Shown here: piece after piece, positions 1-6,392 of the stretch
Position numbering within the stretch: the first letter of the stretch is position 1
How the letters are laid out: the number at the start of each line of letters is the position of its first letter
Origin: Tidjanibacter sp.
GTDB taxonomy: Bacteria > Bacteroidota > Bacteroidia > Bacteroidales > Rikenellaceae
Length of the DNA stretch: 12,185 nucleotides
NCBI GenBank assembly: GCA_017630115.1
Contig: JAGBVY010000167.1
Coordinates: 1 to 12,185 of the forward strand
Direction: 5' to 3'
Position numbers and translations under genes: made by a program
Notes under the pieces: generated by a model
The model's database searches: none
What the model saw: only the letters and a program-made list of their open reading frames with translations
Told to the model about the DNA's origin: nothing

Positions 1-96
1 AAGAGCGACATCCCCGAAAACCGCATTGTCGTGAGATTCTGGATTATCCAGATTCTTCTGGCCGCCTTTGCGCTGGTGACGCTGAAAATCAGGTAG
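1..96 (+). CDS. mraY: Phospho-N-acetylmuramoyl-pentapeptide transferase, 3' end (partial)
   Basis: Frame 1 is open from the window edge to a TAG at 94-96 and gives 31 residues ending in the hydrophobic segment IQILLAAFALVTLKIR. A final membrane helix followed by a very short basic tail fits the C-terminus of MraY, the polytopic enzyme that moves phospho-MurNAc-pentapeptide onto undecaprenyl phosphate to make lipid I. The preceding SDIPENRIVVRFW is also typical of the MraY C-terminal region. Position supports the call: mraY directly precedes murD in Bacteroidetes dcw clusters. Only the last helix is present, so the assignment rests mainly on context and this short match. A 72-nt gap without a recognisable promoter or terminator separates it from murD. 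Confidence 0.85.
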   Translation, partial: KSDIPENRIVVRFWIIQILLAAFALVTLKIR

Positions 97-168
97 CCCT
101 CGCCACACAAGGCAACAACACTTCCAAAAGGTAAGACAAAAAAAACGAATAATAGAGAGAAAAAAGAT

Positions 169-1506
169 ATGAACGATAGCAAACAACAGAGAGTAGTGAT
201 TTTGGGCGGTGGCGAGAGTGGCTACGGCTCGGCCGTATTGGCCAAGAGCAAAGGCTTCGACACCTTCCTGAGCGACGCCGGCACCCTGAGCGACAAGTAT
301 CGTACCCTACTCGACCAAGAGGGCATCGACTACGAAGAGGGGGGCCACACCGAGGAGAAAATCCTCTCGGCCGACTTGATTGTCAAGAGCCCCGGCATAC
401 CCGAAAAAGCCCCCATAGTGCGTCTGCTGCGCCAGCAGGGAGTGAAGATTGTGAGCGAGATTGAGTTTGCACGCCCATTTAGCTCGGGCCGCACCATCTG
501 CATCACCGGCTCCAATGGCAAGACCACCACCACAACCCTCACCCACCGCATCCTTGCCGAGGCAGGCTACAATGTGGCCGTTGGTGGCAACATTGGCGAG
601 AGCTATGCCCGCACGGTAGCCAAGGAGGATAAGGAGTGGTATGTATTGGAGCTTAGTAGTTTCCAGCTCGATGGCTGCTACGATTTCGGAGCAGATGTGG
701 CTGTGCTGATGAACATCACCCCCGACCACCTCGATCGCTACGACTATGTGTTCCAGAACTACATAGCCAGCAAGATGCGCATAACCAACAACCAAAGCCC
801 CGAAGGGCACTTCATCTACTGTGGCGACGACAAAGTCATACTTGGCGAGGTGGCCAAGCAGAGCCCCGCAGCCGAATCACACCCCTTTGGTAGGTGCAAC
901 ATTGCCGATGGTGTGGCTACCGTATGCCTCGGCGAGCGCAAGGTGGCTATTGAGCTCGACAGACTCCACATCAAAGGACTCCACAACGCCTACAACGCTA
1001 TGGCCGCCACACTGGCAGCCCTTGCCGCAGGCGTAGCCGAGGAGCAGATACTCTCAACGCTCTACTCTTTTGAGGGTGTTGAGCACCGCCTCGAAAGGGT
1101 GTGCGAGATTGATGGCGTGGAGTGGATAAACGACTCGAAGGCGACCAATGTCGATTCGGTGTGGTATGCACTGGAAAGTATGAAGCGCCCCACCATTTGG
1201 ATTGCCGGAGGCACCGACAAGGGCAACGACTACGAGCCACTGATGGAGTTTGTGGGCAAGAAGGTGAAGGTACTCGTTTGTATGGGCCTGAACAACTCCA
1301 AGCTGATAGACAACTTCAACGGCATTGTACCCGTCTATAACACCTCATCGCTCGACGAGGCTGTGGAGGTATGCCGTCAGGTGGCCCAGAGTGGCGACAC
1401 CGTACTGCTATCGCCTGCGTGTGCGAGCTTCGACTTGTTCCGCAACTACGAGGAGCGCGGTCGCCTCTTCAAAGCCAAAGTGCTCGAAATGGCTCAAAAC
1501 AAATAA
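169..1506 (+). CDS. murD: UDP-N-acetylmuramoyl-L-alanine--D-glutamate ligase MurD
   Basis: Cytoplasmic ATP-dependent ligase adding D-glutamate to UDP-MurNAc-L-Ala. The 445 residues match the usual family length. The N-terminal nucleotide-sugar domain starts with VVILGGGESG (about 9-18). The Mur ligase P-loop GSNGKTTTT is at 114-122, ELSSFQLD at 161-168 and NITPDHLDRY at 182-191. SKMRI at 201-205 supplies the Lys that is carbamylated in this family (K202). HRLERV begins at 306, and NDSKATN at 321-327 opens the C-terminal domain. SSFQLD together with NDSKATN separates MurD from MurC, MurE and MurF. The ATG at 169 follows an A-rich stretch rather than a Shine-Dalgarno, normal for Bacteroidetes, and leaves a standard N-terminus. 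It ends 42 nt before ftsW. All key residues are present. Confidence 0.98.
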   Translation: MNDSKQQRVVILGGGESGYGSAVLAKSKGFDTFLSDAGTLSDKYRTLLDQEGIDYEEGGHTEEKILSADLIVKSPGIPEKAPIVRLLRQQGVKIVSEIEFARPFSSGRTICITGSNGKTTTTTLTHRILAEAGYNVAVGGNIGESYARTVAKEDKEWYVLELSSFQLDGCYDFGADVAVLMNITPDHLDRYDYVFQNYIASKMRITNNQSPEGHFIYCGDDKVILGEVAKQSPAAESHPFGRCNIADGVATVCLGERKVAIELDRLHIKGLHNAYNAMAATLAALAAGVAEEQILSTLYSFEGVEHRLERVCEIDGVEWINDSKATNVDSVWYALESMKRPTIWIAGGTDKGNDYEPLMEFVGKKVKVLVCMGLNNSKLIDNFNGIVPVYNTSSLDEAVEVCRQVAQSGDTVLLSPACASFDLFRNYEERGRLFKAKVLEMAQNK

Positions 1507-1548
1507 GACCCACAACAATTACAAACATCTGTAACAATCCATAAGACT

Positions 1549-2835
1549 ATGGCTAAGAGTGCCGACTATAAACCCTCCGCCAAGGGAGTGAGCCGTATAT
1601 TTGCGGGCGACAAGGTGATGTGGATAGTCATCATCGTGTTGCTTGTCTTTTCGCTCTATCTGGTCTATTCGACTACTGCCTACGATGCAGCCACCAACGC
1701 CAATCAGGAGCTAATAAAGCAGATTTTGTTTATCTGCATTGGTATGACAGGCTTCTATGTTATGCAGATGATTCCAATCAAGTGGTATCGCAAACTAACG
1801 CGCCCATTTTTCTTTGTTTTCTTGATGCTGACGGTGGTGATGATTTTCACCCACGACGGCAAAGACGCCGCCCGCGCACTGCAAATCACAGAGTCTATAT
1901 CATTCCAACCATTTGAGTTCCTGAAATTTGCCGTCATTTTCAACCTTGCTTCGCAGCTCTCTTCGCGCCAGAAGCAGATGGATAAGTTGCAAATCATACC
2001 AAGTTTCAGAATATCCCAGTGGCGTGAGCACCGCCAAGAGCAGTTGGACATACTTATGAATCAGACCCTGCCCATCATCCTGCCCATTGCCATAAGTTGT
2101 CTGGTGACACTGATTGTCAGCAACTCCACAACGCTCATCATTGCCTCCTCGTGCTTTGCAATGATGTACCTGAGCAGGGTGCAGATAAAAGATTTGGGTA
2201 AGATATTGGCTGTGGGAGTGGTGGTAGCAAGCCTTGCTCTGGTCATCTACGGTAGCGAAGCCAGCCGTCGCGACACACTCATATCGCGTTTTAAGGCGTG
2301 GACTCCAAATATGATAACCAAGTCGGCAAAGGTGGGTGTGGTCGATAAGTTGGAATACTACTCCCGCAAGGGCAACGAACACGACCAAACGATCTACGCC
2401 AAGATGTCGATAGCCACAGGCGAAATTAAGGGCAAGGGTGCAGGCCGTAGCACCAACCGCTACTTGGCTGAGGCCGACAAAGATATGGCCTACGCCTTTT
2501 TGATTGAGGAGTATGGGCTGATTGGAGGAGTGATTATACTTTTCGCCTTTTTGTTGATATTCTACCGTTCGATGGTCATCTTCCAGAAGTGCGGTGCAGC
2601 CTTCCCGGGATTGTTGGTCTTGGGTATAGGCACAGTGATAGTCTTGCAGGCATTTATGCATATGCTCGTGTCCGTATCGCTCTTTCCGCTTACAGGCCAG
2701 CAACTCCCCATCATCAGCAAGGGTGGCACATCGCTCATACTAACCCTTTCGATGTTGGGTGTGCTGATGGGAGTCAGTGCCCGCGCCGAGCAGGAGGAGG
2801 CCGAAAGAGAGAGTAAGAGAGCCGGCAACAAATAG
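1549..2835 (+). CDS. ftsW: Septal peptidoglycan glycosyltransferase FtsW (SEDS family)
   Basis: Polytopic membrane protein of 428 residues, with about ten hydrophobic segments from residue 25 onward. SEDS proteins polymerise lipid II with a partner class B penicillin-binding protein at the septum. The conserved extracellular loop appears as YLAEADKDMAYAF (305-317). D312 aligns with the Asp considered catalytic in SEDS enzymes, and EEYGLIGG follows. The C-terminal signature is LTGQQLPIISKGGTS (381-395). Position between murD and murG identifies FtsW rather than RodA. Two deviations: the usual L-P-E-A before the catalytic Asp reads L-A-E-A, and a long charged cytoplasmic stretch rich in Q, R and K lies at about residues 137-165. 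The basic N-terminus (MAKSADYK) precedes the first helix. No Shine-Dalgarno is visible; the 42-nt leader is C/A-rich. Confidence 0.96.
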   Translation: MAKSADYKPSAKGVSRIFAGDKVMWIVIIVLLVFSLYLVYSTTAYDAATNANQELIKQILFICIGMTGFYVMQMIPIKWYRKLTRPFFFVFLMLTVVMIFTHDGKDAARALQITESISFQPFEFLKFAVIFNLASQLSSRQKQMDKLQIIPSFRISQWREHRQEQLDILMNQTLPIILPIAISCLVTLIVSNSTTLIIASSCFAMMYLSRVQIKDLGKILAVGVVVASLALVIYGSEASRRDTLISRFKAWTPNMITKSAKVGVVDKLEYYSRKGNEHDQTIYAKMSIATGEIKGKGAGRSTNRYLAEADKDMAYAFLIEEYGLIGGVIILFAFLLIFYRSMVIFQKCGAAFPGLLVLGIGTVIVLQAFMHMLVSVSLFPLTGQQLPIISKGGTSLILTLSMLGVLMGVSARAEQEEAERESKRAGNK

Positions 2836-2883
2836 GCAAACCATCTATGGGTGTGAGAGAGAAAATTTGAAAAACATATAACT

Positions 2884-4014
2884 ATGAAAAAACAGCTGAA
2901 AGTAATACTTAGTGGAGGTGGAACTGGTGGCCACATCTACCCCGCCGTAGCCACAGCCGAAGCTCTAAAAGCTCTGTTGGGCGAGCAGGTTGAGGTGATG
3001 TTTGTGGGTGCTGAGGGCAAGATGGAGATGGATAAGATTCCCGCCTTGGGCTACCGCATTGTAGGTCTGCCTGTGGCGGGTCTGCAACGTAGGCTCACGC
3101 TGAGTAATCTGCTGCTTCCGTTCAAGGTGGCCAAGAGTATGCGTCTGGCACGCAAGCTCCTCAGAGAAGAGAAGGCCGACCTTGCCATTGGCTTTGGCGG
3201 TTATGCCAGCGGCCCGCTGCTGAAAGCCGCACAGAAGATGGGCATACCAACGGTATTGCAGGAGCAGAACTCCTTTGCGGGTGTTACCAACAAACTCTTG
3301 GCCAAGAAGGCACGCAAAATATGTGTGGCCTACGACGGTATGGAGCGCTTCTTCCCCAAAGAGAAGATTGTCCACACGGGCAACCCACTGAGAGGTAGCT
3401 TTGGCACAAGTGTGGACCACGCTGCCGCCCTTGCCCACTTCTCGCTCTCGGGCCAGAAGCCTGTGATGTTGGTTGTGGGGGGCTCGCTCGGCTCACGCAC
3501 AATGAACGATATGATGAAGGCCCACTTGGACCGCATCGTTGCCGAGGGCAAAATGGAGGTTATATGGCAAAATGGCAAGTACTACGACAAGGAGATGGAG
3601 GAGTTTTGCAATGGCAGAGATATGACCGGCATCTGGCGCGGAGCCTTCATCGACCGTATGGACTACGCCTATGAGGCTGCCACGGTGGTTGTTTCGCGCA
3701 GTGGCGCTTGCTCGGTGAGCGAGTTGTGTCTTGTGGGTAAGCCCACACTCTTTATCCCCTCGCCCAATGTGGCCGAAGACCACCAGAGGCACAACGCAAT
3801 GGCTCTGGTGAATAAGGGCGCTGCCGAGATTGTGAGCGACAGCGAGGCCATCCAGAGGGCTATCGGCGTGGTGGAGGAGATGATGAGCAACAGCGAGCAC
3901 TTGGCCAGTTTAGCCAAAAATATCCGCAGTTTGGGCTTGGCCGACTCTGCCGAGAGAGTGGCCCGCATAGCTCTGGAAGAGATTAAAGATTACAGATTAG
4001 AGATTAGACGTTAG
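2884..4014 (+). CDS. murG: UDP-GlcNAc:lipid I N-acetylglucosaminyltransferase MurG
   Basis: Peripheral inner-membrane GT-B enzyme that adds GlcNAc to lipid I, giving lipid II. At 376 residues it is close to family length. The N-terminal glycine-rich loop GGGTGGHIYP is at 11-20. The donor-binding half contains SRSGACSVSEL (271-281) with the conserved Glu at 280, then AEDHQRHNA (297-305). The ATG at 2884 gives the expected N-terminus (MKKQLKVILSGG). The last ten or so residues (from I367) are encoded by a 7-bp repeat array that also supplies the TAG stop, so the extreme C-terminus is probably a by-product of the repeat and not conserved. Upstream, AAAATTTG about 16 nt before the ATG is one mismatch from the Bacteroidetes -7 element, but I see no matching -33 box. 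Confidence 0.97.
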   Translation: MKKQLKVILSGGGTGGHIYPAVATAEALKALLGEQVEVMFVGAEGKMEMDKIPALGYRIVGLPVAGLQRRLTLSNLLLPFKVAKSMRLARKLLREEKADLAIGFGGYASGPLLKAAQKMGIPTVLQEQNSFAGVTNKLLAKKARKICVAYDGMERFFPKEKIVHTGNPLRGSFGTSVDHAAALAHFSLSGQKPVMLVVGGSLGSRTMNDMMKAHLDRIVAEGKMEVIWQNGKYYDKEMEEFCNGRDMTGIWRGAFIDRMDYAYEAATVVVSRSGACSVSELCLVGKPTLFIPSPNVAEDHQRHNAMALVNKGAAEIVSDSEAIQRAIGVVEEMMSNSEHLASLAKNIRSLGLADSAERVARIALEEIKDYRLEIRR

Positions 4015-4043
4015 ACGTTAGACGTTAGACGTCAGACGTTAGA
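3981..4043 (+). repeat. Heptanucleotide tandem array across the murG stop codon
   Basis: Nine in-phase 7-bp units: GATTAAA, GATTACA, GATTAGA twice, then CGTTAGA three times, CGTCAGA and CGTTAGA. The first half uses GATTAxA and the second CGTTAGA, so the consensus shifts within one continuous phase. The array starts inside murG (E366/I367), contains its TAG stop at 4012-4014, and fills most of the 45-nt gap to murC. Because 7 is not a multiple of 3, three CGTTAGA units read in any frame reach a TAG, so gain or loss of a unit would barely alter MurG but would change the spacing to murC. Confidence 0.9.
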
Positions 4044-4059
4044 CAAAAAGAAGAAAGGA

Positions 4060-5427
4060 ATGAACGTATATTTCATTGGTATTGGAGGCATTGGTATGAG
4101 CGCCATAGCTCGCTACTTCATCCACGAGGGAGCAGCCGTAGGCGGCTACGACCGCACCCCCTCGCCACTTACAGCCGAGCTCGAAAAGGAGGGCGCAGCA
4201 ATCCACTACACCGACGATGTGGCACTCATTGGTCCCGAGTGGCTCGACAGAGAGCATACGCTTGTGGTCTATACGCCTGCCATACCTGCCGACCATAGCG
4301 AACTGGGCTACTTCAAGCAAAATGGCTTCGAGGTGGTCAAACGCTCCGAGATTTTGGGCCACCTGACGCGCGGCAAGTTTACCACTGCCATTGCGGGCAC
4401 CCACGGCAAGACCACCACAACCACCCTCACTGCGTGGCTCACCCACAAGGCTACGGGTGGAGGTAGCGCCTTCTTGGGTGGTATTTCGCGCAACATTGCA
4501 AGCAATCTGCTACTCGGTAGCGGCGAGCGTATGGCGGTGGAGGCCGACGAGTTTGACCGTTCGTTCCTTAGGCTCACCCCCTCCATTGCGGTGGTGACCA
4601 GCACCGACGCCGACCATCTGGACATCTACGGCACTCACGAGGAGATGAAACAAGCCTTTGGGCAATTTGTTGATAGGATTGTTGAGGGGGGCACACTCAT
4701 CAAACACCTCGGCTTGGAGATTGCCCATACCAACGCCTCCATAAAGGAGTACACCTACGACCTCGACAACCCCAAAGCCGACTTCCATACCACTGGCCGC
4801 ACCCCTATGGGCGACGGCACATTCCGTTTTGACGTTGTATGCCCCGATAGGAGGATTGAGGGTTGCCGACTCGGCATTGGCGGACAGATAAATGTGGAGA
4901 ATGCTGTGGCCGCCATTGCAGCCATCTGGGCAGCCGGAGAGTTCAGCGAGGAGGGCCTGAAAGAGGGCTTGGAGAGTTTTTCTGGCGTCAAACGTAGGTT
5001 TGAGTGTTATATTAACACCCCCAAGTGCGTCTATATAGATGATTATGCCCACCATCCACGCGAGCTTGGTGCAGCCATAAGCTCCATTAGGGAGATGTTC
5101 CCCCAGAGGAAACTCACCGTCGCCTTCCAACCCCACCTCTACACTCGCACACGCGACTTTGCCGATGAGTTCAGCAAGGCACTCTCAATGGCCGACGAGG
5201 TGGTGCTTCTGGCCATCTATCCCGCTCGTGAGCTACCCATTGAGGGGGTGACAAGCCAGATGCTGGCCGAGGGCATAACCGTCCCCTGCACCATTGTCGA
5301 AAAGAGCCTCTTGGCCCAGACCATTGGAGCGATGGAGACCGACGTTGTAGTGAGCTTCGGAGCCGGCGACATCGACCGCGAGTGCGGCGCTATTGACGCG
5401 GTGCTTAGAGCAAAATATCAGTTATAG
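4060..5427 (+). CDS. murC: UDP-N-acetylmuramate--L-alanine ligase MurC
   Basis: First Mur ligase, joining L-alanine to UDP-MurNAc in the cytoplasm with ATP. It has 455 residues, the normal length. The N-terminus YFIGIGGIGMSAIAR (4-18) is the typical MurC dinucleotide-like loop. The P-loop GTHGKTTTTT is at 113-122, EADEFDRSFL at 161-170 and DADHLDIY at 183-190. DDYAHHPRE (327-335) is the MurC-specific motif in the C-terminal domain. GTHGK together with DDYAHHP distinguishes MurC from MurD and from Mpl. The ATG at 4060 directly follows AAAGGA with essentially no spacing, so this is unlikely to be a working Shine-Dalgarno. It is preceded by the 7-bp array and followed 25 nt later by ftsQ. Confidence 0.97.
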   Translation: MNVYFIGIGGIGMSAIARYFIHEGAAVGGYDRTPSPLTAELEKEGAAIHYTDDVALIGPEWLDREHTLVVYTPAIPADHSELGYFKQNGFEVVKRSEILGHLTRGKFTTAIAGTHGKTTTTTLTAWLTHKATGGGSAFLGGISRNIASNLLLGSGERMAVEADEFDRSFLRLTPSIAVVTSTDADHLDIYGTHEEMKQAFGQFVDRIVEGGTLIKHLGLEIAHTNASIKEYTYDLDNPKADFHTTGRTPMGDGTFRFDVVCPDRRIEGCRLGIGGQINVENAVAAIAAIWAAGEFSEEGLKEGLESFSGVKRRFECYINTPKCVYIDDYAHHPRELGAAISSIREMFPQRKLTVAFQPHLYTRTRDFADEFSKALSMADEVVLLAIYPARELPIEGVTSQMLAEGITVPCTIVEKSLLAQTIGAMETDVVVSFGAGDIDRECGAIDAVLRAKYQL

Positions 5428-5442
5428 AAGAGAGTAGAAGCA

Positions 5443-5448
5443 AAGGAG
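5443..5448 (+). promoter_or_regulatory. Shine-Dalgarno-like AAGGAG before ftsQ
   Basis: AAGGAG ends 4 nt before the ftsQ ATG at 5453, in the 25-nt murC-ftsQ spacer. It supports that start, although Bacteroidetes ribosomes generally do not rely on such sites and purine-rich stretches are common here. Confidence 0.35.
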
Positions 5449-5452
5449 ACTT

Positions 5453-6328
5453 ATGACTAAGAAGGGAAAAAAGATATGGCGCATAGTTGGCAGCATCCTC
5501 TTTTGGGGTGCTGTGGTGGCCTATCTTGTGTGGGCCTTTACGTTGCGTGAGCATACTCAGCAGGGCCGCCGCATTGAGCGTATGGAGGTGATTGTGAGGG
5601 ATAGCCTTGAAAGTGGTTTCATCTCTGCGGCCACCATCTTCAACTTGGTGGATGAGGCTGGCGAGAGTCCCATTGGCAAGAGGGTCGATAGCCTCGACTT
5701 GGCCAAAATCAATCGCTTGGTGGAGGAATTTTGCTTCACAGCAAGGGCCATAACCTATGTCGATTACAACAACACCCTCACTGTGGAGCTAACCCAGCGT
5801 GAGCCTCTGCTGAGGGTCTGCACCGACAACGGCTACGACTTCTACCTCACCCAAGGACTCTACGTTCTACCCATAGAGCCTCTGGCCTCGCCCAACCTTC
5901 CTGTTGTCAGTGGCAGGATAGATTTCCCGTTTGGAACGACTTTTCGGGGCGACCTTAGAGAGTGGCTGCTGGGCGAAGAAAAAAAATATAAGGATTGTTA
6001 TAATTTTCTTTGCAAACTCATTAACTTTGTCATTTTGACAGAGACATCTCCCTCTTATGAGGGAAAAATCGTTCAAATTGTGGCCACACCCTCAAAGACC
6101 AAAGCACCAAGAGGGGAGTTTGATGAGCCACATTTTGAACTCATACCACGCTATGGCGACTATATTGTAGAGATTGGCTCATTGGAGGATATTAAGGCCA
6201 AACTCTACCGTTGGAGTCGCTTTTCGGAGGCCCAAGTGGTCGATATGAGCGCAGGTGGCCGACTCAATGTGGAGTATGAGGGTCAGGCCCTATGGAAGGC
6301 TCCACAAACCCCCAAGAAGAAAAAATAG
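5453..6328 (+). CDS. ftsQ: Cell division protein FtsQ (DivIB family)
   Basis: Bitopic divisome protein whose periplasmic part connects the FtsB/FtsL complex to the early division proteins. The 291 residues start with a short basic cytoplasmic tail (MTKKGKKIWR), one membrane helix at about 10-30 and then a periplasmic domain. The segment at about 38-112 (RRIERMEVIVRDS to VELTQREPLLRV) has the size and ending of a POTRA domain, with the typical TQREP. The rest is a weakly conserved beta domain and a lysine-rich tail (PKKKK). The sequence family diverges strongly, so the call relies on topology, the QREP motif and its position between murC and ftsA. The stretch at 5978-6060 is markedly AT-richer than its surroundings. 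It ends 64 nt before ftsA. Confidence 0.92.
   Translation: MTKKGKKIWRIVGSILFWGAVVAYLVWAFTLREHTQQGRRIERMEVIVRDSLESGFISAATIFNLVDEAGESPIGKRVDSLDLAKINRLVEEFCFTARAITYVDYNNTLTVELTQREPLLRVCTDNGYDFYLTQGLYVLPIEPLASPNLPVVSGRIDFPFGTTFRGDLREWLLGEEKKYKDCYNFLCKLINFVILTETSPSYEGKIVQIVATPSKTKAPRGEFDEPHFELIPRYGDYIVEIGSLEDIKAKLYRWSRFSEAQVVDMSAGGRLNVEYEGQALWKAPQTPKKKK
6022..6029 (+). promoter_or_regulatory. Possible internal promoter -7 element inside ftsQ
   Basis: TAACTTTG matches the Bacteroidetes -7 consensus TAnnTTTG exactly, in an AT-rich island of ftsQ upstream of ftsA and ftsZ. The partner box is poor: a TTG at 5995-5997 lies 24 nt upstream, longer than the usual spacing to a TTTG -33 element, and another TTTG at 6009-6012 is too close. 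It could provide extra ftsA-ftsZ transcript, but one 8-bp match within coding sequence may be chance. Confidence 0.2.
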
Positions 6329-6374
6329 CTATACGACAAAAGAATAACAATAAAAGAACAAAAATATAATCATT

Positions 6375-6380
6375 AGGAGG
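6375..6380 (+). promoter_or_regulatory. Strong Shine-Dalgarno AGGAGG before ftsA
   Basis: AGGAGG lies in the 64-nt AT-rich ftsQ-ftsA spacer, 12 nt before the ATG at 6393, with a second weaker AGAAGG (6385-6390) only 2 nt from the start. The match to the 16S anti-Shine-Dalgarno is full, which is uncommon in Bacteroidetes, where the anti-SD is known to be sequestered on the ribosome. The spacing is longer than the optimum in E. coli. It could mark special translational control of ftsA or be fortuitous. Confidence 0.4.
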
Positions 6381-6392
6381 GAACAGAAGGTT

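Noticed and set aside
1900..2703. 267-codon open frame on the - strand opposite ftsW
   Set aside because: The composition is rich in His, Cys and Gln with no domain or membrane pattern; it is an antisense shadow of ftsW.
3981..4043. CRISPR-like array at murG
   Set aside because: Units of 7 bp are contiguous with no spacers; this is a simple tandem repeat.
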